From Cryptomeria japonica (lineage: Eukaryota; Streptophyta; Pinopsida; Cupressales; Cupressaceae), in NCBI RefSeq assembly GCF_030272615.1, contig NC_081409.1, positions 649,172,468 to 649,236,467 on the forward strand: 64,000 bases of DNA, in the 5' to 3' direction. Under the pieces are notes generated by a model. The model was not told the DNA's origin and ran no database searches. It saw only the letters and a list, made by a program, of their open reading frames with translations. Of this stretch, positions 11,870 through 23,822 are shown piece after piece. Each line of letters begins with the position of its first letter. Positions within the stretch are counted from its first letter, which is position 1. The translations under genes and the position numbers were made by a program.

Positions 11870-12610
11870 TGTTAGAAATCCCACAGATACTGAGAGGGGG
11901 GGGGGTGAATCATTATCTAACTGGCGGATAGAATTTCTTGACTTAAAACATGCAGAACATATTATAATAGTGTACCAGTATGCAAGAAATAATGCAATAA
12001 AAATAATTAAGAACATCCACATGAAAAGCACACCATAACACAAGGTTTTAATGAGGAAACCCGGTGTGGGAAAAACCTCGGTGGGATTTGTGACCCACAA
12101 TATTCACTCACTGGCCAATAAGAGAATATTACTTACAATAGGGGCCTGCACATGTAGGAAGGCCAACTACCTAAAGCTCACTACTGAATGGAAAGTCTCA
12201 CTAACTTACAATGAGGATTATACAAATCCAATATCTTGTACTGCTTTACAATAGCATCTATAATGCCTGATCTAGTATCGGTTGCTGCTCTGTTTCTTAC
12301 ATAAACCCTTTAGCCTATATTTTGCATAATAGGTCTGCCTAATATTTTTCTTATCGCTTACACATCTCTCTCTCTAAATGTCTAAAATGATCTCTTTTAT
12401 ATATAAGAGTCATTTTACAATTTGCCAAGTCGGCTTACAAAGTTTTTACAATAATAAACAAAATATAATATAACAAAATCCTGTCGACCTCTGTGCTAGT
12501 ATACTTCCTTTCTTTGTGTTGATGTCGGTGCCATAGGATTGTAAGGTTGCCATCAATGACAAAACCTTCAATCACATACAATGTCTCATTGGAATGTGTA
12601 TATGCCAACA
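11870..12610 (-). mobile_element. Solo LTR, family-2 Copia
   Basis: On the plus strand it begins TGTTAG and ends ATATGCCAACA, as a minus-strand LTR should. It matches the solo LTR at 27216-28001 and the 3' LTR at 31178-31952 along its length, including the CCCACAGATACTGAGAGG start and the TGATGGCAACCT-type U3 end. Flanking pentamers are CTGAC (11865-11869) and CTAAC (12611-12615), a target duplication with one substitution. No internal region is present, so it probably arose by LTR-LTR recombination. Confidence 0.85.
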
Positions 12611-12619
12611 CTAACTCTA

Positions 12620-14715
12620 TCTATCTTTGTTTTTGTGCATGAGAAGATTCTCCAGATGCTTGTCTCCCATGCTCACCACTCCTCCTCTAAGGTCCCATGA
12701 ACCCACCACTGCTAGTATCCATCAACATGGTAGTATAATAACTACCTGCTCTTTGGCTCTCTGCAACTACCTCCTCATATTGTTGTCGCCAGTGGGAAGT
12801 CTCCTTCCCAGCCCAAACTAATGCTCTAACAATGTCAGTTGAGACAGTACCTGATCCAACCTGCTGAATGTGATCAAGAAGGCCCTGAGTATCTTGCTAT
12901 CTCCTAACAGCTCTATCCCGCTCAGTCATAAGAGTCTGCACCTATTCTATAAGCTGATCAATTTGTTCTCTTAGACTTTCTATGGTATCCTACCCTGGCA
13001 CATCATGCTCTAATGCATCCTTCTCTGGCATATCATGTACTGGTGCATCCTACTCTTGTAAATCCCATTGTGGTTCATGAACCCCAATCCCCTCACCACC
13101 ACCCTGTCCAACTGTTGGAATCTCGGTTTGAGTAACTCTCTGAACCTGTCACCTAATTAGGGGAACATGATCCTCAGGATCCTCATCATCTCCACCATGC
13201 GCTGCAATAACCCTAGAGTCTGGTTGAATATGTCCAAAATAATGCCTCTCCTGCAACCCCCATCCAATCCAATCACCCTGCCTCCTGTCAATGGAAACTC
13301 TCTCGATGATCTCATACCTGCCCTACCATGCTCCCTCCCAATTCATCCAACATCTCTCCAACCCATAGGACATGCTCTCTCAATCCTTCCAGTCGGTCCA
13401 AATGGTCCACAGACTCTCAGTCGACCTCCCCTCCATCCAGGTCTCCTACCACCACCACCACCACCTCCATCCCCACCCTCATAATCACCTCCCTCAACTT
13501 CATGAGCATCTCTGAGCTCTTGTCTCCGTCTCCATCTCCTAACAACTGGATCATCTGAATCATCATCCTCATCTTCTGAGTTGGGAGGAGGATCTGCTAG
13601 ATCAGTAATGTCAGGAAATGGATGGGCTAATATGTACTGTGCATAATCTGCAGTAACCCTAGGATCAAGAATGTGCAATCTCATATCATAAGCCACTCTT
13701 AGAGTAGCAACAAACTCTACACAAGAAATATCAAATGACAAAGAAGTTCCCCAATCTCGCCTATCTCTGTACTGCCGAGCATATATCGTCACACCAGTAG
13801 GCATAGGCTAGTGATACCAAACTGTCTCAAAATGCAACCAATCAACTATCGCCCAACAATATAAGGAGTCTGACCAATGAGATATCTACTCTGCATAATA
13901 AATGTTAATGTTTGTGCATCATCCATCCATGGCTCACAATCAACATATGGTCTCCAAGTAATGTTATCCAATGAATCAAGCACCCAATGCCAATACTCCA
14001 TCTTACCTAGCTTATGCTGAGTAAGAATACCTGCATAAGAATACACATATGGCTACCTCTCTCCCAGAACTCTATGATGGATAGGTTGCATAATAGCAAT
14101 GTGCTCCCAGCACCAAATCTGCAATAAAGTGCATCTTGTAGACAAACTTGCACTCTCATCATACACCACATGATGAAGACAATGATATAAATGTGCAAGC
14201 ATGCAAACACCCCAAGCATATCAAGTACGATGCTGCATCATACTCAGGAGAACCTCCCCCCATCCAACGGAAAAACCTCATGATCTCCTATCAGGATATA
14301 TAAATCCTCCAATCAGACCAACAAGAATAATGGGAAGAGCCTCGTAATACATCACCATATAAACCCATCGAATCTCTCCTCTACTAATGCTCTCATTAGC
14401 AAACATGACTCTATAAGCCTTTGTCCCAACCCGATCCTGAAAATTATACTACACTAATTCACCAATCACTAGGATATGCAGAATCCTATAGACATCCTCA
14501 AGAGTCACACTAATCTCACTCGTAGGTAGGTGGAAAGTGTTATGCTCGCTGTATCATCTCTCGGCTAACACCATCAATAATCCTCTATTATGTGTAATCT
14601 CAGGCATATACAATAAATGGTGTAAACCACAGGCATCTATATGTCTAATCTCAGCCTATGTCAACTCTGGAGTTAAATGACGCACTACTGGTAATTTTTC
14701 CCGACACTGGAGAAC
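12620..14715 (-). pseudogene. Plant mobile domain (aminotransferase-like) protein, antisense in Gypsy element
   Basis: Plant mobile domain proteins occur both as host genes (the MAIN/MAIL1 group of Arabidopsis) and inside Gypsy and Mutator-type elements. Read leftwards from about 14715, broken frames give the hallmark phrase NTFHLPTSEISVTLEDV, then VGTKAYRVMF, EIRWVYMVMYYEALPI and GGFIYPDRRS. Next come LQIWCWEHIAIMQP, YWHWVLDSLDNITWRPY and the ILRQFGI motif. An acidic stretch and a glycine/arginine-rich stretch follow (13343-13600). Stops and frame changes occur throughout, including ER-stop where a Trp is usual. It lies antisense between the integrase and the likely 3' LTR. That is where some Tat-lineage elements, such as Grande, carry an antisense extra ORF. 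The link to this particular element is my inference. Confidence 0.75.
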
Positions 14716-14719
14716 ATCA

Positions 14720-15170
14720 AGTTTCTCCTATTTTTCAAGAGAAATCAAGCAATCATCATCTATCTATCTATCAAACCAAACTGAAGCAATCATCATCTAT
14801 CTACCTATCAAATCAAATTGAAGTGACTTAAGCTATCAAAACATTTTAAAACCTATCAATCATGGTTTTCTATCAATCACTAAGTTCACTCAAAACTCTA
14901 CTAAGCTCTTATATCAGAAACTAAATTGGTATCTTAGAGCTACTCTATCACTTAAGCTAATCCAAGAAATCTATCAATCAAGCTAATCAAAGCAATCCTA
15001 TCGATCAATCTAGCAAACAAAACTATCAATCAATCTATCAAGCACACATCGCTCAATCAAGTCCCTATTTCATCATCAATGCGTATTAAACACGTTAAAT
15101 CTAATCATCAAAGTGATTCTTAAACCTTTGCACTTATCAAAAATATCAAATTTGAGCAAAAGTGATATCT
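14720..15170. repeat. CTATCAATCA-rich low-complexity DNA
   Basis: The words CTATCAATCA, TCTATCTA and AATCAAGC recur irregularly through about 450 bases. There is no coding frame. It resembles a degenerate satellite-like filler between the plant-mobile-domain ORF and the next repeat. Confidence 0.5.
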
Positions 15171-15450
15171 TATTGAGCATTTGCGCTAAACTACAACAAA
15201 TGCACTAAATCTAAAGGCATTTGTGCTAAACTTGAGCATTTGCGCTATTCTTTTGAACAAATGCGCTAAATCTAAAGACATTTGTGCAAATCCATGCAAA
15301 AGCGCTACCTTATTGAGCAAAAGCACTAACAAACGAATCATTTGCGCTATCCTATGTAAAAGCACTAATATTCTTAACATATGTGCTAACAAAAAGAGCA
15401 TATACGCTAAAAAAAATTGCAAAAGTGCTAACCTAACGTTGAAAAAAATT
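15170..15450. repeat. Degenerate short tandem repeat (GCGCTA words)
   Basis: About a dozen diverged copies of a unit of roughly 20-30 bases are built from CATTTGCGCTAA, GCACTAA and AAAAGCGCTA words. The repeat keeps one plus-strand and one minus-strand frame open. The minus-strand frame (15186-15587) is a leucine-rich artefact and I do not call it a gene. Confidence 0.65.
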
Positions 15451-15599
15451 GCAAAAAGATTTGAAAATTTAAAAAAACACGTGAAAAACATGAAAACTTG
15501 CATGAAAACTTGAAAACAAAGCTCGGGATAAGATACATACCAGATACCCATACTCAACAGGTCGTTGATATCGTCGAATGCACTCAAAACGATGGTTCT

Positions 15600-16481
15600 C
15601 CACGAGAATCACCATTTTGCCACCTCAGCAAGAATATTTTCTCCACAAGCTGACAAGGATAACAATGAAATTAAAATTAGCCTTGGTTAATTTTATATTT
15701 ACTATTTGAAGATTAATTAATTTCAATGGGGCAATTTAATTTGTTTTTTCCAAATGGATTTAATTGACTTAATTTTTATCAATTATCATGAGATCAATCG
15801 TTCAAACAACAATTTTTGACAATTACACGATCAATCTCCTAAGGGGGCACACAGTCGGGATTTTTTATCTTCATCAGGCGCACTATCGAGACTTGATTTA
15901 ATCTTTGAAACAACGTTGTCTTGACATTATTTCAAAGAGGGTCAAAATGTATGCACATAAAAATTGGCTATGAGCAATTAAATAAATATTTATTTAATAA
16001 TTATTCTTCTATTAAATAGTTAATTTGAAAAGATTAATTATTTAATTCATTTTCATGTCTTTCAATTAATTAATATTTTATTAATTAATTCATTTATCAT
16101 ATTCTTCTAATTAATTAAATATCTAATATTTAATTATTCTTTTAATCAAGTTAATTAAATATCTAATATTTAATTATCCTCTTCAAACAATTAAATATCC
16201 AATATTTAATAGTTATTCTCCTATCCTATAGTCTCAAATATTAAATGATTTCTTAAATTATTTAATCTTTGTTTTCCAACTCACCTTCCATCTCCACTTC
16301 ATCTTCCCTTTGCCAACTCATCCAACATGTGGCTAAGAAAATTAATATTTCTTAAATATTAATTTATCATTTATTCCCAACCTCCAAAATTAATGAATAT
16401 TGTGTACGTACACATATTTCATAACCATTTCCTATATTCTCTCCAACATCCCTACACCTTAGGAAGGACTTGAGTGCACTT
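15600..16481 (+). other. AT-rich, possible left part of a Gypsy LTR
   Basis: CTCCTAAGGGGGCACACAG (15836-15854) resembles a polypurine tract followed by an LTR start. From 15960 to 16260 there are repeated palindromic words such as TTAATTAA and AATATTTAATT. The sequence is cut at 16481 by Copia element A and resumes at 23197, where a TATA-like promoter lies. An LTR of the Gypsy element is the simplest reading, but its exact ends are not visible. Confidence 0.35.
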
Positions 16482-17541
16482 TGTTAGGTCCCAGAGACAA
16501 CTGAGAGGGGGGGTGAATCAGCTGTCAAATAAATTCAAACCAAAAACAACTTAACCAACTTAATGCTTAATACTGGTAAACTAGTTAAGTGTGTCGATAG
16601 ACAGTTTTAACAGTTAATTGCTATACCAGTAAAGATTAATGCATGAAACATAAACACAAAGTCATCCACAACACATGACACCAATATTTGTACGTGGAAA
16701 CCCTGTAAGGGGAAAAACCATGATGGGAAACCTTACCCACAATCAGATGATACTACTATAGATAGTAAGTGTACATAAATGGGGTCTGCACATGTAGAAA
16801 GGCCAATAGCCTAGAGCTCACTACTCAATCACAAAATGGGAGTCACATTGACTACAGTTGGATGGTTAAATCCAATAAGAATGTACTGCACAAAATAACA
16901 TCTTCATATGCTTGATTCAGTACCGGTGTAATGCTGATATGCTTTCACAAAAACCTAGCTTCACCTTCAAATGATGTCTCCGTGTATTGCACTGCTTAAT
17001 CTCGCATATACCTTCACACAATTCTTTTTCACATTCCACACTTGATCTTACAAATAAGATCTTACCTTTATACCATAACCTGAGACCAATTTTAGTAGGT
17101 CGGCTCTACAAGATATTACAATAAAAATATTTTACAAATAATATAATATCCAATGCAATAATCGATTGAACATGTCGACTTAATGCATTTACAACAATAA
17201 TTAATCATTTCCATAGCATGCCATGTTGATCTGGAAAAGATAAACCTGTCGGTGTAACCCTAGGTAACCCTGAACCTATTTGCCGGTAAAAAGAAAATAT
17301 GCAAATATGAATATACCAATGATTAATTCATTAAGATAAGATGTCCACACGATGTCTTATATAACCAAGTGTCTTCCATATCATTTCAAGTGCCGGTGAT
17401 CAGTATATCATGCCGATAAACCATATACCAGTAACTGTGCAATAGTTACTTGCTTGTCGGTGAATGTTGCTGGATCTCCAAAGTGCTAGTGTTTTAGTAG
17501 GTGTTGACATCAATGAAAAAATCAAAAAAAAAATACATACA
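16482..17541 (-). repeat. 3' LTR of Copia A
   Basis: Left LTR of element A. It carries the U5 hairpin arms GACAACTGA (16496-16504) and TCAGCTGTC (16518-16526) around a G-run. Its U3 end borders the polypurine tract (AATCTCCCCTTTTGG on the plus strand). The usual CCAACA end has decayed to CATACA. It contains one arm (17503-17515) of the inverted repeat that spans the tract. Confidence 0.92.
16496..16526 (-). repeat. U5 hairpin, family 1, Copia A
   Basis: Nine-base arms GACAACTGA and TCAGCTGTC flank a loop containing the G-run (C-run in the sense RNA). One position is a G:U pair in the sense strand. It lies within 15 bases of the LTR end next to the primer-binding site. Confidence 0.75.
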
Positions 17542-17568
17542 ATCTCCCCTTTTGGCATTGATGGCAAC
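17503..17568 (-). repeat. Inverted repeat across polypurine tract/U3 border, Copia A
   Basis: Arms GTTGACATCAATG (17503-17515) and CATTGATGGCAAC (17556-17568) pair at 12 of 13 positions and enclose the polypurine tract and LTR edge. Equivalent arms occur in elements B, C and E and in family 2. Confidence 0.75.
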
Positions 17569-17930
17569 ACAAGATGGAAAAACCATCAAAGTGCCAAAAC
17601 AGAAATGCTAAAAACCAACAATCTCCAAAAAGATCATAACCAGAATACAGAGAGTAATAGTCTCTCCCAAACAACAATCTCTCCCCCTGGGAGCAAGATG
17701 TGTTTTCCAAAGTTTCCATACCAATCTCTCCAAAATATAATGTGTTTTTCCATATATATCTCTCCCCCTTTGACATCAAATGCCAAAGTTATAATAAAAC
17801 CAAGTTCATATATAAAATACCAATCAATTTAATATACCAACTACTCCCCCTGAGAAGTAGCTTCCTCATCAAAGACCGGGGTAAAAGATTTGTCTTTTAA
17901 TTATGTCGGTTGATAACAATCATCAACTGT
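17542..17930 (-). other. 3' untranslated region and polypurine tract of Copia A
   Basis: Lies between the pol stop codon and the 3' LTR. It contains several purine-rich tracts in the sense direction (seen as CTCCCCC on the plus strand near 17690, 17765 and 17845) besides the one next to the LTR. No further ORF is present, unlike family 2. Confidence 0.7.
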
Positions 17931-20900
17931 CTAAGTCTCTACCGGTGGTGGTATGACTCCAAGCTGATCTCTAAGATATTCAAAAGTCTCCTTAGGCAAA
18001 GGTTTTGTAAAGATATCTGCAAGTTGTTCTTTAGTATTCACATAAACTAGTTTTATCTCCTTTTCTTCAAATTTTTCCCTTAGAAAATTTAGTTTGATAG
18101 AAACATGTTTTGTTTTAGAATGTACTACTGGATTCTTAGATATATCAATTGTTGCAGTGTTATCACAATATATGGTAATAGGTTCCTTGCATTTTACCTT
18201 CATGTCTTTCAACATTTGCTTAAGCCATAGTACCTGTGTACAGTAAGTTGCTACTGCAACATATTTTGATTCTGTTGTTGATAAAGATGTACAACTCTAT
18301 TTCTTACTCAACCAAGAAACTAATCAGTTTCCAAGAAAGAATGCTCTGCCGGTGGTGCTTTTTCTATCATCCACATCTTCTGCCCAATTTGCATCTGTGT
18401 ATGCACATAATTCAAATTTTTCATCTCTAGGATACCATAATCCAAGATTTATAGTGCCTTGTAAGTACTGGAAAATCCTTTTTACTGCTGATTCATGATT
18501 ATCTCTAGGATTACTTTAAAATCTAGAAACAATACATACTACATTCATAATATCAGGTCTGTTTTGTGTCAAATACAGTAAACTTCCTATCAAGATTTGT
18601 ATCTAGTTGGATTAACAGGTGTAGATTCATCCCTTTGAGATAATTTGTCATTTGTAGTCATGGGTGTGCTTACCAGTTTAGAGTTCTCCATCCCAAATTT
18701 CTTTAGTAACTCTTTCAAGTATTTGGATTGACTCAAGAATATACCTTTATTAGACTGTGAAATCTGCAATCGTAAAAAAGAATTTTATTTCTCCAATCAT
18801 AGACATTTCAAATTCTTGCTACATTTTAATAGAAAATTCCTTACATAAACCATCTTCTCCTCCAGAGATTATATCATCAACAAATACTTCTATAATCAAG
18901 ATGTCATCATTAGTTATTTTGTAATATAAATTGTTGTCTGCATTTCCTTTAGTAAAACCAATCTTTAAAAGATACTTATCCAATCTTGCATACCAAGGTC
19001 TAGGAACTTGTTTTAATCCATACAGAGCTTTCCTTAACCTGCAAACCATATCATTGTCATCTGTCAAACAAAATCCATCAAATTGTTCAATGTATACTTC
19101 CTCTTCAAGATCTCCATTCAAAAATGCACATTTAATATCCATTTGATAAACGTTGTAGTTCTTGTGTGCTGCAAAAGCCAAGAATAATCTGATTGTTTCA
19201 ATTCTAGCTACCAGTACAAAGGTTTCCTTGTAATCAACTCCTTTCCGAGAATATACCTTACACACTAGTCTTGCTTTATTTCTGACAACCTTACCATCTT
19301 CATTAAGTTTGTTTCTAAATACCCATTTGGTTCCAATTACATTTTTATCTTTAGGCCGGGGAACTAATGTCCAAGTGTTATTTTTCTCAATTTGTTCTAA
19401 TTCTTCTTCCATAGCTTTAATCCAAAATTTATCTTCACATGCCTCATTAACAGATGATGGTTCAATTTGAGAAATAAAACATACCTCTTCATTTGCCAAT
19501 CTTCCTCTTGTCATAACTCCTCTAAATTTATTTCCAATTATCTGATCTTCAGAATGATTCAATCTTACATACTGGGGTGTCTTTGTTTGTTGTTGTTCTT
19601 CAATTATTGTGGAATTCTCAGATGTTACTGGGGTAACTGGATCTTCATTCTGTACTGGTGGATTTGGTGTAGGTTCATTTGTCACAATTTCTGTTGCCGG
19701 TTCAGAGTCTATATACCTTGAAGTTCCTTTGAATTGTTCATCAATTTTTACATTTGTACTCAACAATTTTCTGCAATCTCTTGTTAAAACATCTATATGC
19801 CTTGCTCTTAGATGAATAACCAAAAAATATTCCTTCATCACTTCTAGGATCAAATTTGTCAATATACTCATCTCTTCTAATATAACATTTAGTTCCAAAA
19901 ATTCTGGAATATTTAAGAGTAGGAGTATTACCAAACCATAGTTCATGAGGGGTCTTACCAGTTTCACCTTTGATGTGAACTTTGTTGAATGTATAGACCA
20001 CTGTATTGACTGCTTCTCTCCAATACAAATGTGGTAAATTTGCTTATGATAACATACTTCTTGCTGCATCCAAGATAGTTTTGTTTTTCCTTTCAACAAC
20101 TCCATTCTGTTGTGGTGTCCAAGGTGTTGATAGTTGTCTTCTGATTCCATTCACTTCACAGAATGTATTAAAGTTCATAGATGTGAATTCTCCTCCTTGG
20201 TCTGATCTTAAGCATTTGATTTTCTTACCAGTTTCAATTTCAACCATTGCTTTGAATAGTTTAAACTTTCCAAGTGCTTTTGATTTTTCTCTAAGAAAAG
20301 TAACCCAACACATTCTAGAATAGTCATCAATGATTAGCATGAAATATCTATCACCTTGTAAGCTTTTAGTTCTAGCTGGACCACATAAATGAGTGTGAAT
20401 CAAATCAAGAGCATTATTGGATTTTTCAAGAATACTTTTGAAACTAGCTCTGACTTGTTTTCCAAATTGACATTCCTTACATATTGTATTCTGAGGTTTG
20501 AGAATTTTAGGTAGATCTCTAACTGCCTTAGTAGTGCTGATCTTTACCATGCAATCAAAGTTTACATGACAGAGTCTCTTATGCCATAACCAACTTTCAT
20601 CTATATGTACAATCAAGCATGTCTTTTCACTGTTATTCAAATGAAAGATATTACCTCTAGTCTAATTACCGGTTGCAATTTCCAAACTAGTTCTATTCTT
20701 GATTTTGCATTTTCCATTTTTAAATTGTAACTAAAATCCTTTCTCAACTAATTGATGAACACTTAAAAGATGCTGCTTTAATCCTTCAACATAGTAGACA
20801 TTGTCAGTGTTATGCTTACGATCAAGAGATATTGTACCCTTACCTTTGATTGAACAGGCTTTTTCATCTCCAAATCTTACTAAATCTCCATTGTATTCTT

Positions 20901-20969
20901 GAAAGTTCAAGAACTTGCCTTTGTCTCTTGTCATATGATGTGAGCATCCTGAGTCAATGATTCATTCAT
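17931..20969 (-). pseudogene. Copia A pol: protease, integrase, RT, RNase H
   Basis: Polyprotein remnant. Protease shows DSGCSHHMTRDK, just after a TGG-to-TGA stop. Integrase has the zinc region WHKRLCHVN...CKECQFGKQ, then the DDE core IIDDYSRMCWVTF, SDQGGEF and TPQQNGVVERKN. RT has [36 protein letters not shown] and the active site FVDDII (near 18860). RNase H ends with CDNTATIDISKNPV, HSKTKHVSIKLNFLRE and ADIFTKPLPKETFEYLRDQLG. The section 18216-18818 is broken by several stops and frame changes. It cannot yield a working polyprotein. Confidence 0.92.
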
Positions 20970-22079
20970 CCTTTACTTCAACTTTAGCTACTAGGGCTTG
21001 TTCTACCGATTGAACAGTAGTTGTCGGTTGATCTTCTATTATAGCAACAAAAACCCATCCATTGTCTGTTGGATCCTCATCAGAATCATCAATCACACCT
21101 TCATCAGCAATGTAACAAGATTTGTCTTTGTTCTTCTTCAATCTGTATCTCTGATATTCAAGATTAGACTTGTATGTTCTTGGAGCTTTTTCTCTTAGTC
21201 TAGCATGTCTATCAGGGCATCTCGAAGCCATATGACCAATCTTATTGCAGTTAAAAAATTTAAAGTGTGCTTTACCTTCATATTTACTTCCAATTGGACC
21301 TTTAGGCATTTTCCTTGCAAATGGTGCTTCAAGTTCTTCAAGTTCTTCATTTTCTTTCTTTCTTTCTTCAAGTTCTCTTGCATAAAAGACTTTCCAATCA
21401 TATTTGTCAAATGATGGAGTAGATGATGTTGATTCTTTAAAGGCTAAATCAATCTTAATAGTAGCAACAGGACCAAATTCTTCAATTTTAAAACATGAAA
21501 GTTTCCCAATCAATGTATCCCTAGTTACTGATGTATTAGGCATTGTTCTTAACTCATTTATAGCTGTAACCTTCATTTTATATGAGGTGGCAATCCTCTT
21601 AAAACTTTTGAAACAATTTCATCCTCACTTAAGGTTCCTCCACAATATTTAATACCCAAAACAGTTTCATTTACTCTTTCCATAAAAGCAGAAATCCTTT
21701 CATCTTCTTCCATTTTCAAATGTTTATACCTGACCCGGAAGCTTTCAAGTTTTATAATTTTGACTATGGAATCTCCTTCATTCAGTGTTTCCAAATGATT
21801 CCAAATAGCTTTAGCAGTAGACCTATCTGATAATCCCATGATTTGTTGATCTGATAATGCGCTCAAAAGTGCTTCTCTTGCTTTGCAATCATTTTCCTCA
21901 TCTTTAGCGAAGGTAGTTGGACTGGGCCGACCAGGTACAGCAGCAGTGTAACCTTTCTTTGTAATTCCCCAGATGTCTTTACCAATGCAATTTAGATGTG
22001 TCTCCATTCTGATCTTCAATATACCATAGCTGGTTCCATCAAGTTTAGGACTATCCTTCCTGAAATAATTAGTAGACAT
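20970..22079 (-). pseudogene. Copia A gag
   Basis: Gag forms the particle that packages element RNA. The chosen ATG (22077-22079) begins MSTNYFRKDSPKLDG, conserved in the other family-1 copies, and lies about 45 bases inside the primer site. Conserved gag phrases are WNHLETLNEGDSI, SFRVRYKHLKMEEDERI and LSEDEIVSKVLRGLPP. A frameshift near 21573 splits it. The CCHC zinc knuckle reads FNCNKIGHMASRC with the first Cys replaced by Phe; copies B and E lose the second Cys instead. An acidic tail precedes the protease. Confidence 0.9.
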
Positions 22080-22121
22080 TGGATCTCCTCAAGCTGTTAA
22101 ACTTCTGCAAAAGAGGACTAA

Positions 22122-22133
22122 GCTTTGATACCA
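22122..22133 (-). other. Primer-binding site, Copia A
   Basis: Plus strand GCTTTGATACCA, one base from the canonical GCTCTGATACCA (sense TGGTATCAGAGC). This is complementary to the 3' end of plant initiator methionine tRNA. It sits two bases from the 5' LTR. Confidence 0.88.
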
Positions 22134-22135
22134 AT

Positions 22136-23196
22136 TGTTAGGTCTTGGAGACAACTGAGAGGAGGGGGTGAATCGATTGTCAAATAAATTCAAACCAAAA
22201 ACAACTTAACCAACTTAATGATTAATACCAGTAAACCAGTTAAGTATGTCGGTAGATAGTTTTAACAGTTAATTGCTATACTGGTAAAGATTAATGCATG
22301 AAACATAAACACAAAGTCATCCACAACACATTACACCAATATTTGTACGAGGAAACCCTGTAAGGGGAAAAACCATGGTGGGAAACCTTACCCACAATTA
22401 GATGATACTACTACAGATAATAAGTGTACATAAATGGGGTCTGCACATGCAGAAAGCCCAACAACCTAGAGCTCACTACTCAATAACAAAATGGGAGTCA
22501 CACTGACTATAGTTGGATGGTTAAATCCAATAAGATTGTATTGCACAAAATAGCATCTTTATATGCTAGATTCAGTACTAGTGTAATATTGATATGCTTT
22601 CACAAAAACCTAGCTTCACCTTCAAATGATGTCTATGTGTATTGCACTACTTAATCTCGCATATACCTTCACACAATTCTTTTTTGCATTCCACACTTGA
22701 TCTTACAAATAAGATCTTACATTTATACCATAACCTAAGACCAATTTTAGTAGGTCGACTCTACAAGATATTACAATAAAAACATTTTACAAATAATATA
22801 ATATCCAATGCAATAACTAATTGAACATGTCGACTTAATGCATTTACAACAATAATTAATCATTTCCATAACGTACTATGCTGATTTGGAAAAGATAAAC
22901 CTGTCGGTGTAACCCTAGGTAACACTGGACCTATTTGTTGGTAAAAGAAAATATGCAAATATGAATATACCAATGATTAATTCATTAAGATGAGATGTCC
23001 ACACAATTTTTTTGGTATTACCAAGTGTCTTTCATATCATTTCAAGGGCCAGTGATCATTATATCCTACAGGTGAACCATATACCAGTAACTGTGCAATA
23101 GTTACTTGCTTGCCGGTGAATGTTGCTGGATCTCCAAAGTGCTAGTGTTTTAGTAGGTGTTGACATCAATGACAAAACCATACCAAAATACCAACA
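22136..23196 (-). repeat. 5' LTR of Copia A
   Basis: Right LTR of element A, 1061 bp, TGTTAGG to CCAACA, followed by the target duplication CACTT. The hairpin arms here have decayed (GACAACTGA against TCGATTGTC). Confidence 0.93.
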
Positions 23197-23822
23197 CACT
23201 TGTCCTATCATGCCTAAATCGTCTCTAACTATCCCTAGATTCCGTCAGTCAGCAACCTAGTCAAGGTGAGATGAGTGACACTTGTCTTCTCCTTCCCCCT
23301 TTCTCTCAACCTTCACCTTTGCTCACAGTCATCCAAATCTATAGATCTGATCATGACCATTGATCTAAGCCACATCATCTAATCTCTCAAGGTCTATAAA
23401 ATCAAGAGCTTCAGTTGAGAGAGAGAGTTAGTCTTCAAATCAATCGTATGCATCCATGAGTTTTTGAAGCAAATAGCAAATAGCAAATAGCAAATAGGAA
23501 ATAACAATTATCATATAATATCATTTAGCATAATTATTTTAGCAAAATCATGTATTATTGAATATCATAGTATCAGTTAACTACAAGTTATCAGTTCATT
23601 ATTCATATGTCATCTTGGAAGCCATCGGTGCATTGTCTGAGAGCACACCATTTGCAACTAGGAATAGTGGAGTTAGGAAACAATGAGACATAAGTCATGA
23701 AAGTAATATTAATATTATATTTCATATGTATTTCATGCAATTTCATTGGTTGAGTTTGGATTTCCTATAGCATTTCCATTAGTATTTTGTGAAACTAACT
23801 TATTGCAGGTATCATTCTGAGG
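23197..23822 (+). other. LTR-like sequence with TATA box, then leader
   Basis: Continues the sequence interrupted at 16481. GGTCTATAAAATCAAG (about 23389-23404) is a strong TATA-type promoter core, followed by GA-rich leader sequence as in R/U5 of an LTR. A microsatellite of four AGCAAAT units lies at about 23468-23498. Near 23810 TTATTGCAG followed by GT resembles a splice acceptor just before the next reading frame, but this is weak evidence. Boundaries between the Gypsy LTR and the family-2 remnant are not visible. Confidence 0.4.

Larger units (their letters stand above)
16482..23196 (-). mobile_element. Full-length Copia element A (family 1)
   Basis: Complete LTR retrotransposon on the minus strand, 6715 bp. 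LTRs of 1060 and 1061 bp begin TGTTAGG on the plus strand; the right one ends CCAACA. The flanking 5-bp target duplication CACTT (16477-16481 and 23197-23201) is exact. The order gag, protease, integrase, RT, RNase H is that of Ty1/Copia. Long LTRs and the RNase H phrase ISKNPV.HSKTKH suggest the SIRE/Maximus-like group, which is inference. In the first 250 bp I count about 19 differences between the two LTRs, so the insertion is old. Confidence 0.95.

Noticed and set aside
13440-13480. ACC-repeat microsatellite as a separate feature
   Set aside because: It simply encodes the Gly-rich stretch of the antisense ORF.
13167-13558. Pro-rich plus-strand open frames
   Set aside because: They are the complement of the Gly/Arg/Asp-rich part of the antisense plant-mobile-domain ORF; composition keeps them open.
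15186-15587. 133-codon Leu/Phe-rich frame resembling a membrane protein
   Set aside because: Produced by the GCGCTA tandem repeat; the periodic residues follow the repeat unit.
16020-16260. AT-rich palindromes as an origin or matrix-attachment site
   Set aside because: TTAATTAA and TATTTAATT words are expected by composition in such AT-rich DNA; nothing specific supports a function.
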